Below, one piece after another: positions 22,853 through 29,300 of a DNA stretch of 30,134 bases. A model generated the notes under the pieces. It saw only the letters and a list, made by a program, of their open reading frames with translations. It was not told where the DNA came from and did no database searches. Positions within the stretch are counted from its first letter, which is position 1, and every line of letters starts with the position of its first letter. A program made the position numbers and the translations under genes. The DNA comes from a virus, in the IMG/VR virus record IMGVR_UViG_3300044988_000050, positions 1-30,134 of that record. One strand, written 5' to 3'.

Positions 22853-23037
22853 GCCCTAAAGAAAAAGCAAAAGAGTTATATGAAAAAATGCTTAGGGTTG
22901 AATATCCTTTAGCTGCTAAACATTGCGCATTGATTGCAGTTGATGAAGTAATTGAGGCTTTACACGAGCATCATTGGCAAAATAGACTAACAATAGATTA
23001 TTGGGAAGAAGTAAAACACGAATTAGAAAAGCTATGA
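22849..23037 (+). CDS. Small conserved protein (CALIAVDE family)
   Basis: The 62-residue protein contains KEKAKELYEKMLRVEYPLAA, KHCALIAVDEVIEAL, and YWEEVKHELEKL. The 'A(K/N)xCALIAVDEII...YWxEVKxEIEKL' pattern is very common in Flavobacterium-type phages and supports both the call and the host group. It is predicted to be all-helical. The function is unknown. Confidence 0.75.
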   Translation: MSPKEKAKELYEKMLRVEYPLAAKHCALIAVDEVIEALHEHHWQNRLTIDYWEEVKHELEKL

Positions 23038-23285
23038 CCGCAATACAAGAATTAATAAAGTTTCTGAAAAACGACAGAATGCAAAATGTTTACACAGGCG
23101 AGCAGATTATTGAACTGCTTGAGTTTAAACTTGAAAAAGAAAAGCAGCAGATAATGAAAACATATTACGATGGTTTAAGAAACATAAATGGTTTCAATTT
23201 GATTCCTATATATGAAACAACTAAAAAAGAAATAGAAAGATTTGGAGTTTACTATTACAACAAAATTAGTAAAGATGAGATATAA
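23034..23285 (+). CDS. Hypothetical early protein
   Basis: The 83-residue protein uses the ATG at 23034, coupled to the previous stop. It contains YTGEQIIELLEFKLEKEKQQ and IMKTYYDGLRNINGFNLIPI. The 'LLxxEKQQIxxxYYxG' arrangement followed by an aromatic C-terminus is frequent in small phage proteins from this host group. No catalytic residues or membrane segment are seen. Confidence 0.65.
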   Translation: MTAIQELIKFLKNDRMQNVYTGEQIIELLEFKLEKEKQQIMKTYYDGLRNINGFNLIPIYETTKKEIERFGVYYYNKISKDEI

Positions 23286-23427
23286 ACTAACATACAAAAT
23301 AGGACAAAAGGTAGTTCAGGAATGGATACTTACCTCACAATCATTAGCTTATTGGAAAAAGCAGGATTTGCTAAAAACAGGACAATACCAGTTAGGAAAA
23401 TTTATAGTAACCCCAATAGAACCATAA
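23275..23427 (+). CDS. Small basic early protein
   Basis: This 50-residue protein starts at 23275 inside the end of the previous gene. It is basic and probably beta/alpha: MRYKLTYKIGQKVVQEWILT, LAYWKKQDLLKTGQYQLGKF. Its stop and the next ATG overlap (TAATG). No family is recognised. The tight coupling to the DnaA-like gene suggests it belongs to the replication set. Confidence 0.55.
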   Translation: MRYKLTYKIGQKVVQEWILTSQSLAYWKKQDLLKTGQYQLGKFIVTPIEP

Positions 23428-23819
23428 TGACGAAATTAGAACTAATAGAAGAGATTATAGAGCAGCACAAGCTATGGTCAAAGAATCGCAGCAGGGAGTA
23501 TATTTACAAGCGTTATTACCTTTATAATGAACTCCGTGTTTTAGGATTCTCATTAGACGAGATAGGCAAGAAGTTCGGAGGTAAACATCACGCTACAATC
23601 ATTCACGGACTACGTCAACACGAAGACTTACATCGGTTCGGATACGAAGACTACAAGATTGCTACAAAGCAAATAGATGATGTCTTACACGGTGCTACGC
23701 TTCCTTACTACGATGACGCACCTGATTTACAAAAAGACGTACTCAAGGCAAAGACTTACACCCAGTTCAAAAAGATTCAACGACATATAAAATTGGGCAA
23801 GTACGAAAATAGTTTATAG
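23427..23819 (+). CDS. DnaA domain IV-like DNA-binding protein
   Basis: The 130-residue protein reads from the ATG at 23427; the longer frame from 23322 overlaps two genes. Residues about 25-70 (YKRYYLYNELRVLGFSLDEI, then GKKFGGKHHATIIHGLRQHE) match the helix-turn-helix of DnaA domain IV. In DnaA the 'IGxxFGGRDHxTVxHAxxK' signature reads the DnaA box. No AAA+ domain is present, so it can bind but not melt DNA. It may mark the phage origin, recruit host factors, or compete with host DnaA. The C-terminal 50 residues are unrelated. Confidence 0.7.
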   Translation: MTKLELIEEIIEQHKLWSKNRSREYIYKRYYLYNELRVLGFSLDEIGKKFGGKHHATIIHGLRQHEDLHRFGYEDYKIATKQIDDVLHGATLPYYDDAPDLQKDVLKAKTYTQFKKIQRHIKLGKYENSL

Positions 23820-23847
23820 CTGACGAAACAAATTAAAGTATTTGACT

Positions 23848-23855
23848 TATATTTG
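23848..23855 (+). promoter_or_regulatory. Promoter -7 element (TATATTTG)
   Basis: A TATATTTG box lies in the 135-base gap after the DnaA-like gene; no good TTG is seen about 19 bases upstream. Transcription would begin near 23861, exactly where a strongly structured segment starts. Confidence 0.6.
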
Positions 23856-23860
23856 TAGAA

Positions 23861-23938
23861 GGGAGTGCAGACCCATTTAAAACATTTTAGCCTCATTGGG
23901 GAGTAGTGCTGCACCACGAAACCCGACGAGGCTTTTTT
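23861..23938 (+). ncRNA. Structured small RNA / attenuator ending in a terminator
   Basis: The segment ends in a long hairpin. GCCTC (23890-23894) pairs with GAGGC (23928-23932), and TTGGG with CCCGA inside it. An inner GTAGTG/CACCAC stem has a CTG loop, and six T residues follow. GTGCAG at 23865-23870 is complementary to CTGCAC at 23909-23914 within the hairpin and could compete with it. A second GTGCAG lies just past the terminator at 23945. It could be an sRNA of about 78 nt or a leader that attenuates the replication genes downstream. No known RNA family is recognised. Confidence 0.6.
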
Positions 23939-23954
23939 ATTTTAGTGCAGTAAG

Positions 23955-24572
23955 ATGAGCAAAGAATTACCATTTTTTAAATTTAATGCTACCGAGTGGA
24001 TAACTGGTAACATAAGCTACGAATCATTCGAGCTACAAGGCGCATTTATTAGCGTGTGCGCGGAATATTGGAATAGGAATAATAACCTAACAATAGACGA
24101 AGCAAAGCTACGCTTAAGGAACGCTACAATAGTTGATGTATTGATTGAAAAAAATTATTTAAAGACGAAAAAAAATAAAATTGTAATTACGTTTTTAGAT
24201 AAGGAGCGTGAAGAGATTGAATCTAAACGATTGAAACTCAGTGAATCAGGTCGCAAGGGTGGCTTAAGCAGGGCTAAAGCATCGCTAAAGCAAGGCTCAA
24301 GCATTAAAGAAGTAGATAAAGATAAAGAATATAATATAGCTGAACGCAAACAGGAGTTTGCTTTTAAGTTAACTTCTTTTGTGGATACTTACGGAAAATC
24401 TATGATTAGAGACTTCTACGACTATTGGACTGAACACGGAGAAAGAGATAAAAAAATGCGTTACGAAAAGGAAACAAGTTTTAACTTAGATGCCCGTTTG
24501 AATCGTTGGAATAAAAACGTTCAGGAACGTAACAAACCGAAGTTTAACGCACCTACAACAATTATCGACTAA
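23955..24572 (+). CDS. Replication initiation / helicase-loader-type protein candidate
   Basis: The 205-residue protein starts MSKELPFFKFNATEWITGNI and continues ELQGAFISVCAEYWNRNNNL, a winged-helix-like N-terminal domain I know from Bacteroidota phage replication proteins. A basic linker follows (SESGRKGGLSRAKASLKQ). The C-terminal part, FVDTYGKSMIRDFYDYWTEH then SFNLDARLNRWNKN, resembles the terminal domain of DnaT/DnaD-like or DUF7833-like replication proteins. It lies just before the helicase gene and shares one base with it. This supports a role in loading the helicase or recognising the origin. Confidence 0.6.
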   Translation: MSKELPFFKFNATEWITGNISYESFELQGAFISVCAEYWNRNNNLTIDEAKLRLRNATIVDVLIEKNYLKTKKNKIVITFLDKEREEIESKRLKLSESGRKGGLSRAKASLKQGSSIKEVDKDKEYNIAERKQEFAFKLTSFVDTYGKSMIRDFYDYWTEHGERDKKMRYEKETSFNLDARLNRWNKNVQERNKPKFNAPTTIID

Positions 24573-25606
24573 TGTACAAAAGACTTACACACCTTAATGC
24601 CGAAATGTTTGCCGTACGTCAACAGGTAGATGTTAAAGGTAAATCAATCGGATGGGATTGGGATATGCTTCCGTTTACAATCAAAGAAGGAGCTACAACT
24701 TACATAGGCGCTGCGCCTGCCTCAGGAAAGACGGAGTTATGGTTTGAGTTTCTTATAAACCTTTCGTGTTTGCACGGTTGGAATCACGTTGTATTTAGTC
24801 CTGAGACTGGAAGTAGTGCCGAGATATTTTCGGAGCTTTGCTACAAGTACATAGGAAAGCCATACGTTCAAGGTAAAAACTCAATGACCAATGGAGAGCA
24901 AGTAAGCGCAGAGATGTTTATAAACGAGCATTTCATTGTTATAGACCCAATTGACGAGGATTTGACTATAACTAAATTCTACCAACTTGTAGATGAGATT
25001 GAACTTAAGGAAGGTATTAAAATCCATACCACTACGATTGACCCGTGGAACGAGTTAACCGAGGAGTTTATAGCCTCAGATTTAGGACGTGAGGATAAAT
25101 ACTTGAGTAGGATTCTTGGTGTTGTGCGTAAGAACGCAAGAAAAACAGGTAGACATAACTGCGTTATCAATCACGTTAGAGACCAACCTATGGTAGCTGC
25201 TAAAACAATAGCAGGAACTGACATAAGTTATTTTCCTATGCCGAGCGCACGAGATTTTGCAGGTGGGCAGGTATGGTTTAGAAAGGGTTTAAGTGTGTTA
25301 ATTCCGTGGAGACCACCTTACGGACTTGGAGATGCAGACGGTGTAGGAGCAGAAAAAAACGAAGTTCATTTAAAGGTAGCCAAAAGCAAGCCAAAAGGTG
25401 TATCAAAAAACGGAGTGTACAAAATGTTCTTGGATGTTGAACGTTACCAGTATTATATGCTTGACTTCAAAGGAAATCGTGTTTATGCAAACCGAGGCAC
25501 TACTTACAAGAAGGAATCACAACGTAAAATTGAGATACCAAAAGACGGACAAATGGAAACTACATCAGAGAAACTTCGTAGACTTGCAAACAAAAACCCT
25601 TTTTAA
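24572..25606 (+). CDS. DnaB/RecA-type replicative helicase ATPase
   Basis: The 344-residue protein has Walker A GAAPASGKT (residues 46-54) after a DnaB-like lead-in (GWDWDMLPFTIKEGATTYIG). It has a Walker-B-like TTTIDPWNEL (D157) and a conserved CVINHVRDQP segment near 187-196. The 'ARDFAGGQVWFRKGLSVLI' region is typical of RecA-fold helicases of the DnaB group. There is no N-terminal primase-binding domain. It probably unwinds DNA at the phage fork with host primase and polymerase, which are not encoded here. An AAA_25/RepA-type hexameric ATPase is the alternative within the same superfamily. Confidence 0.8.
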   Translation: MYKRLTHLNAEMFAVRQQVDVKGKSIGWDWDMLPFTIKEGATTYIGAAPASGKTELWFEFLINLSCLHGWNHVVFSPETGSSAEIFSELCYKYIGKPYVQGKNSMTNGEQVSAEMFINEHFIVIDPIDEDLTITKFYQLVDEIELKEGIKIHTTTIDPWNELTEEFIASDLGREDKYLSRILGVVRKNARKTGRHNCVINHVRDQPMVAAKTIAGTDISYFPMPSARDFAGGQVWFRKGLSVLIPWRPPYGLGDADGVGAEKNEVHLKVAKSKPKGVSKNGVYKMFLDVERYQYYMLDFKGNRVYANRGTTYKKESQRKIEIPKDGQMETTSEKLRRLANKNPF

Positions 25607-25607
25607 T

Positions 25608-25904
25608 ATGGACTTATCACTTAAAATTTTATGGGCTAAAACAACCGTATGGACGGTTAAAGAACGAATCAAAAACGTTAGAGAGAAACTTGAAAAGGAA
25701 AAGCCTGAAGCTAAAGACTACATCAACGGAGGCAAAGAAAGCGAGCAGTATTTACTTGAGACTATTCAGGTTATAAACCTGCTTGAAGACGAAATAACAT
25801 CTCTAAACCGAGAGCTTAACCAACTTGCAAGACGAAACGCTCAACTGCGAGTAGCCTATCAGGAACTAAAAGACGAACTAAAATACAAAGATGCCACGTT
25901 GTAA
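25608..25904 (+). CDS. Coiled-coil protein in the replication operon
   Basis: The 98-residue protein begins one base after the helicase stop. It is almost all coiled coil: VKERIKNVREKLEKEKPEAK, then INLLEDEITSLNRELNQLAR and AYQELKDELKYKD. It overlaps the NinG gene by 14 bases. No enzymatic motif is seen. Oligomerisation or a partner function in replication or recombination is inferred from position only. Confidence 0.65.
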   Translation: MDLSLKILWAKTTVWTVKERIKNVREKLEKEKPEAKDYINGGKESEQYLLETIQVINLLEDEITSLNRELNQLARRNAQLRVAYQELKDELKYKDATL

Positions 25905-26412
25905 GAACTGCAAAGAGAAGTTTGAGCCTGTGCGCTTTAATCATAAATACTGCCTGAAAGACGAGTGTGTTAGGGCCTTTGTAGCTGAGGCAAGAGAGAA
26001 GCAATGGAAGCAGACTAAAACACGAATGAAAGAAAACCTAAAAACCACCTCAGATTGGTTAAAAGAAGCACAGGTAGTCTTCAATAAGTACATAAGGGAA
26101 CGTGATAAAGGATTGAACTGCATAAGCTGCGAAAAACCACCGCTCAAAAAAAACTGCGGACACTACTACTCTCAAGGAGGTCACTCAAACGTAAGGTTTG
26201 ACGAAGACAACTGCCACTTGCAATGTGAACACTGCAACACTTTTTTGTCTGGAAACCTACTAAACTATCAAATCGGTATAGAAAAACGAATAGGAGCAGA
26301 AAAATTGATTGAATTGCAAGGTAGAGCGCATTTAGAAAAGCGATGGTCAGTAGACGAACTAAAAGAAATAATCAAAACCTACAAAAACAAGATTAAAAAT
26401 GAAATACAATAG
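25891..26412 (+). CDS. ninG: NinG/Rap-like recombination nuclease
   Basis: The 173-residue protein has the NinG (lambda Rap) layout. An N-terminal zinc site reads CKNCKEKFEPVRF with more Cys at about 21 and 26. A helical linker follows, then FNKYIRERDKGLNCISCEKP. The HNH-like core is CGHYYSQGGHSNVRFDEDNC with HLQCEHCN, and then comes YQIGIEKRIGAEKLIEL. Lambda Rap is a structure-specific endonuclease that acts on Holliday junctions and D-loops. It is followed by another nuclease-like gene and the ERF/exonuclease pair, forming a recombination module. Confidence 0.85.
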   Translation: MPRCKNCKEKFEPVRFNHKYCLKDECVRAFVAEAREKQWKQTKTRMKENLKTTSDWLKEAQVVFNKYIRERDKGLNCISCEKPPLKKNCGHYYSQGGHSNVRFDEDNCHLQCEHCNTFLSGNLLNYQIGIEKRIGAEKLIELQGRAHLEKRWSVDELKEIIKTYKNKIKNEIQ

Positions 26413-26752
26413 CGACTTCCGTTACGACCTAGAAATCGGTCAGCAGTATGAAACCCTACTAAGCGAGGTGATAGCGTCTACAATCGAAGTTAAACGCGAT
26501 TTTAAGTGCTATGAGACTGGCAATCTATTCGTAGAATATGAAAGCAGAGGTAAGAAAAGTGGAATCAGCACAACTGAAGCTAAATGGTGGGTGTATTGGT
26601 TTAGTAAAACACGAAGTATATTGATTGAAACAAGCGAATTAAAGCAGATGTGCAGAAAATACATAGGTACAAACCGAGATATTTTAGGTGGGGATTCAAA
26701 CACTAGTAAAGGAATATTGCTTCCGATGGAAGATTTATTTAAAAATATTTAA
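26399..26752 (+). CDS. PD-(D/E)XK-like nuclease, junction-resolvase type candidate
   Basis: The 117-residue protein contains DLEIGQQYETLLSEVIASTI, E30-V-K32 in TIEVKRD, and TGNLFVEYESRGKKSGISTT then AKWWVYWF. The E-x-K pair after an E-containing helix, and the conserved 'TGNxFxEYESRGKxSGIxxTxAxYW' block, match small PD-(D/E)XK-fold phage proteins related to resolvases and restriction-like nucleases. It overlaps NinG by 14 bases. It may trim or resolve replication intermediates. The fold call is from motif recognition, so the substrate is open. Confidence 0.65.
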   Translation: MKYNSDFRYDLEIGQQYETLLSEVIASTIEVKRDFKCYETGNLFVEYESRGKKSGISTTEAKWWVYWFSKTRSILIETSELKQMCRKYIGTNRDILGGDSNTSKGILLPMEDLFKNI

Positions 26753-26782
26753 CTAAATGTATATTTATATCTAAATAATGTA

Positions 26783-26790
26783 TATATTTG
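26783..26790 (+). promoter_or_regulatory. Promoter for the recombination genes (TATATTTG)
   Basis: TATATTTG lies 17 bases before the ERF start codon, in a 55-base AT-rich gap. No clear TTG is seen at the standard distance. The predicted start near 26797 leaves a leader of about 11 bases ending ACACGCT before ATG. The first early gene has the similar ending AACGCT. Confidence 0.65.
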
Positions 26791-26807
26791 TATAAAAATA
26801 ACACGCT

Positions 26808-27332
26808 ATGAAAAATTTATTTAAAAGTTTGGCAGCATTTCAGCAGGAAGTGCCAGTAATTCACAAAGCCACACAAGGCTACGGGTATTCTTACGCAGAT
26901 TTACCTAAGATTTTTGAGGTAATCAATCCTATCCTAAAGAAACACGGACTCGGATTTACCCAACAACTTACAAACCAAGAAGGGCAAAACTGCCTCAAGA
27001 CGGTTATCTTCCACGAAAGCGGTGAGTTTATGGAATCGGTTTGTATGATTCCTTACGTTCAGCTCAAGGGTATGAATGACTATCAAGGCTTTGGTTCAGG
27101 TGTAACGTACTACCGTCGTTATGCTTTAAGCTCTGCACTTGGGTTAGTAACCGACAAAGACACGGACGCATCAGGTGAGCAAGTAAAGACGGAGAAGAAA
27201 CTTCCTGTAATTGACCAAAAGCGTTTCAGTGCAGCAGTACAAGCCATTGCCAAAGGTGAGTATACTCGTGAAAAACTCGAAGCATCATTCTTATTAACTG
27301 AAGGTCAAATTGATATTCTCAACGCACTATGA
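26808..27332 (+). CDS. erf: ERF-family single-strand annealing protein
   Basis: The 174-residue protein shows the ERF core: SLAAFQQEVPVIHKATQGYG, then SYADLPKIFEVINPILKKHG and LGFTQQL. The conserved GFGSGVTYYRRYALSSALGL then VTDKDTDA block follows (about 98-123). ERF proteins form rings that anneal complementary single strands. The C-terminal 40 residues (FSAAVQAIAKGEYTREKLEA) are a helical hairpin typical of these proteins in this host group. It is paired with the exonuclease directly downstream, so the two likely form a RecET-like pair. Confidence 0.85.
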   Translation: MKNLFKSLAAFQQEVPVIHKATQGYGYSYADLPKIFEVINPILKKHGLGFTQQLTNQEGQNCLKTVIFHESGEFMESVCMIPYVQLKGMNDYQGFGSGVTYYRRYALSSALGLVTDKDTDASGEQVKTEKKLPVIDQKRFSAAVQAIAKGEYTREKLEASFLLTEGQIDILNAL

Positions 27333-28009
27333 AAGCTCTCAAGATTCGATGTTCTGCCATAGGTAAAATAATGGCAACACCACGCTCTAAAGGCGAACTA
27401 CTAAGCCAAACGGCTAAAACTTACATACACGAACTTGTATTAGAAGAGAAATACGGCATCCGCAAGGACTTTTCAAGCCGTTACACGGACAAAGGGAACG
27501 CAGTTGAGGATTTATCTATCTCACTTGTCAATGATGTCTTAGACGTGAAATTTATTTACAAGAACGAAGAGTATTTCGAGAACGATTGGGTTAAGGGAAC
27601 ACCTGACGTAAACACGGAAGATGTATTGCTTGACGTAAAATCAAGTTGGGATGCTACTACCTTTCCGTTTTTTGATACCGAAATCCCTAACAAAGACTAC
27701 TTCTATCAGCTTCAAGGTTATATGTGGCTAACTGGTAAGCAGCAGTCAATGCTTTGCTACTGCCTTGTAGACACTCCTATCGAAATGGTAGAGGATGAAA
27801 TTCGCAGAGCGCATTGGAAACTGCACAAGATTGATGAGGACTACGATTTAAGAGAAGAGATTTTACGTAAACACGAGTTCAGTCAAGTACCTAAGAACCG
27901 CAGAGTAAAAGTATTCTATGTACAAAAAGACGAACAGGTAATCGACCAAATCAAAGAGAAGATAGGGTATTGCCGTGAGTATTACAACGCCCTAATGAAA
28001 TTCCTATGA
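27329..28009 (+). CDS. YqaJ-like (lambda Exo type) exonuclease
   Basis: The 226-residue protein carries the PD-(D/E)XK motifs of the YqaJ/lambda exonuclease family. RCSAIGKIM lies at the N-terminus, E60 in DKGNAVED, D93 in WVKGTPDV, D102-x-K104 in LLDVKSSWD, and DYFYQLQGYMWLTG (Q127, Q129) further on. The enzyme would resect double-strand ends to feed the annealing protein encoded just upstream, with which it shares four bases. The length is normal for the family. The pair supports recombination-dependent concatemer formation. Confidence 0.8.
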   Translation: MKALKIRCSAIGKIMATPRSKGELLSQTAKTYIHELVLEEKYGIRKDFSSRYTDKGNAVEDLSISLVNDVLDVKFIYKNEEYFENDWVKGTPDVNTEDVLLDVKSSWDATTFPFFDTEIPNKDYFYQLQGYMWLTGKQQSMLCYCLVDTPIEMVEDEIRRAHWKLHKIDEDYDLREEILRKHEFSQVPKNRRVKVFYVQKDEQVIDQIKEKIGYCREYYNALMKFL

Positions 28010-28230
28010 ACCAGAAAGTAGAAGACCCAATTGTACTCAAAGTGATGAGCAAGTTTTATGACCGCTCACAACGAGGAATAGAGAAGTACGGCACTATGTT
28101 AACACGAACTGATTTAGACCTCACCGATTGGTTAAATCACTTGCAGGAAGAATTGATGGATGCCACGCTGTACATAGAAAAGCTAAAGGCAGATGTCAAG
28201 TTTATTGCACAAAAAACTGGACAAGGATAA
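28006..28230 (+). CDS. MazG-like / dATP-dGTP diphosphohydrolase-like small protein
   Basis: The 74-residue protein contains KFYDRSQRGIEKYGTMLTRT, DLTDWLNHLQEELMDATLYI. The 'RxxxGxxKYGTxLxRxDLxxxDWLxHLQEELMDAxLYIE' pattern is widespread in phages and corresponds to a small all-alpha nucleotide-pyrophosphohydrolase-like family with metal-binding E-E-x-x-D residues. Such proteins may adjust the nucleotide pool. Only about half a MazG domain is present, so activity is uncertain. It overlaps the exonuclease gene by four bases. Confidence 0.6.
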   Translation: MNQKVEDPIVLKVMSKFYDRSQRGIEKYGTMLTRTDLDLTDWLNHLQEELMDATLYIEKLKADVKFIAQKTGQG

Positions 28231-28370
28231 GGGGTAAAAATTGCCACATATCTAAACACGAAATGTAAAAGAAATGCCGTAGACGTGCGGAACGTAGCCT
28301 GCCGAGTAAGTGTCGGTTCTCATCGTAGGGAGATAGAGTTATTGCCTTCTTGAGCGAAAAAGGCTTTTTT
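28231..28370 (+). ncRNA. Structured intergenic RNA with terminator, riboswitch-like layout
   Basis: This 158-base gap holds a series of hairpins. GGTAA/TTGCC (28233-28245) comes first. An ACGT/ACGT stem lies at about 28282-28296, GCCGA/TCGGT at 28301-28317 and TCTC/GAGA at 28318-28333. The last is a terminator hairpin, GCCTT/AAGGC (28344-28364), followed by six T residues. The CGTAG pentamer occurs three times. GGTAA at the 5' end can also pair with TTGCC at 28342-28346, which would break the terminator stem, an on/off arrangement. I see no promoter, so it is probably read through from the recombination operon. It matches no RNA family I can name. Confidence 0.55.
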
Positions 28371-28388
28371 AACTAAACAACAAGAACA

Positions 28389-28547
28389 ATGAAAATAGAA
28401 ATAACCCACTACGGACATAAAGCCAGCTATGAGTTTGACCACGAGGATGTGGAGCTTGAGGACTTGATTTATCACATTGAGCAGTTGATTCGATTGACTG
28501 GCTATTCAATCAATGGAACATTAGAAATAGTAAACGAAGAACAATGA
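28389..28547 (+). CDS. Small acidic protein downstream of the structured RNA
   Basis: The 52-residue protein starts 19 bases after the terminator T-run, behind an A-rich leader. It reads MKIEITHYGHKASYEFDHED, then VELEDLIYHIEQLIRLTGYS. It is a compact alpha/beta sequence of a kind I have seen as small proteins in Bacteroidota phages. Its stop overlaps the next start codon (ATGA). It is the first gene that the RNA upstream could control. Confidence 0.6.
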   Translation: MKIEITHYGHKASYEFDHEDVELEDLIYHIEQLIRLTGYSINGTLEIVNEEQ

Positions 28548-28621
28548 ATTACGAAAACTACTACCGACTATTACACCTGTTAGCAGGGATAACAATTGGA
28601 TATTTAATTTTTATATTATGA
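28544..28621 (+). CDS. 25-residue membrane micro-protein
   Basis: ATGA overlaps at both ends couple this frame to its neighbours. The whole product is MNYENYYRLLHLLAGITIGY then LIFIL, essentially one hydrophobic helix after a polar aromatic start. The coupling and the lack of other coding sense in the gap argue for translation. It could be a regulatory membrane peptide, or simply serve to couple translation of the next membrane protein. Confidence 0.45.
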   Translation: MNYENYYRLLHLLAGITIGYLIFIL

Positions 28622-28809
28622 AAATAAACGAAAAAGAATACAAGCGCAAGGCGCAGCATATTGTTGAAACCGTAGTAAAGCCACAAGTTAAGAACTACGA
28701 AAACAAGAAGCGAAACGAAGAAAGAGAATTTTACGCTGCATTAGGTACAATGATACTCATTACCGTAATCAGCATTACATTAATTATCGCATTTATCAGT
28801 AACATATAA
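28618..28809 (+). CDS. Small tail-anchored-like membrane protein
   Basis: The 63-residue protein has a basic, charged N-terminal 40 residues (KEYKRKAQHIVETVVKPQVK) and a single C-terminal membrane helix (MILITVISITLIIAFISNI). The charge pattern places the N-terminus in the cytoplasm. It follows the 25-residue membrane peptide. Expression as an early or middle gene makes a lysis role unlikely, but the function is unknown. Confidence 0.6.
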   Translation: MKINEKEYKRKAQHIVETVVKPQVKNYENKKRNEEREFYAALGTMILITVISITLIIAFISNI

Positions 28810-28819
28810 ACCCAACATA

Positions 28820-29053
28820 ATGGAAAACAAAACAAACACAGGAGCAATCTTTAAGAACGACAAAAAGACGAATGATAAACAACCTGACTACAAAGGAAAG
28901 GTAAACGTAAACGGCAAGGAAATGGAAGTAGCTTTGTGGGTTAAGCAAGGTAAGAACGGTAGTTTCTTCTCAGCATCATTTAGCGAGCCTTACGTAGCAC
29001 CAGTTGAACGATTCCCTATTGGAGATAGTATTGACGATTCACTACCTTTCTGA
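28820..29053 (+). CDS. DUF736-like protein with SSB-type C-terminal tip
   Basis: The 77-residue protein begins NTGAIFKNDKKTNDKQPDYK, then GKVNVNGKEMEVALWVKQGK and SFFSASFSEPY. The 'GxLFKNDKKxxDxQPDYxGxxxVxGxExxxAxW' pattern is a small beta domain common in Bacteroidota phages and akin to DUF736. It ends DDSLPF, the acidic-hydrophobic tip found at the end of bacterial SSB proteins, where it recruits replication and repair partners. A single-strand-binding or partner-recruiting role is therefore suggested. The domain itself does not show a recognisable OB-fold pattern, so this remains inference. Confidence 0.65.
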   Translation: MENKTNTGAIFKNDKKTNDKQPDYKGKVNVNGKEMEVALWVKQGKNGSFFSASFSEPYVAPVERFPIGDSIDDSLPF

Positions 29054-29054
29054 T

Positions 29055-29276
29055 ATGTACATAAACGATGAAGACCTACGGAAGCAGATACATAAACTCC
29101 TACTTACCCGAACACGAAACCAAATCGTAGAGGACATAAAGTTATTAGGATACAAGATGCATCACTTCCAAGTAAACAACTTTCTCAACGGTAAAGACGT
29201 AACCTTATCAACACTACACAAGTTAGATAAGTATGTAAGCCGAGAGATTTATTTAAACGGATTAGAGCCACTGTAA
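29055..29276 (+). CDS. HTH-like small DNA-binding candidate
   Basis: The 73-residue protein uses the ATG at 29055, one base after the previous stop. It is helical and basic: LRKQIHKLLLTRTRNQIVED, FQVNNFLNGKDVTLSTLHKL and DKYVSREIYL. The 'FxxxNFLNGKDVTLxTLxKLxxYV' stretch resembles helices 3-5 of XRE/Cro-type helix-turn-helix proteins. Its last codons are inside the terminator hairpin. If it binds DNA it is the only Cro-like candidate in the genome, and possible targets are the palindrome and repeats at 21823-21920. Confidence 0.5.
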   Translation: MYINDEDLRKQIHKLLLTRTRNQIVEDIKLLGYKMHHFQVNNFLNGKDVTLSTLHKLDKYVSREIYLNGLEPL

Positions 29277-29291
29277 CAGGTGGCTTTTTTT
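29266..29291 (+). terminator. Intrinsic terminator closing the early/middle operon
   Basis: AGCCAC (29266-29271) pairs with GTGGCT (29280-29285) around TGTAACAG and is followed by seven T residues. The 5' arm lies in the last codons of the HTH-like gene, so translation of its end could affect hairpin formation. Confidence 0.85.
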
Positions 29292-29300
29292 GTAGGCAAC

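Noticed and set aside
28262-28345. tRNA gene
   Set aside because: Several hairpins of about the right size, but no 7-bp acceptor stem, no proper anticodon arm and no T-loop consensus.
29055-29276. Lysogeny repressor
   Set aside because: Only a weak HTH pattern; there is no integrase, no divergent promoter pair and no attachment site, so temperate control is not supported.
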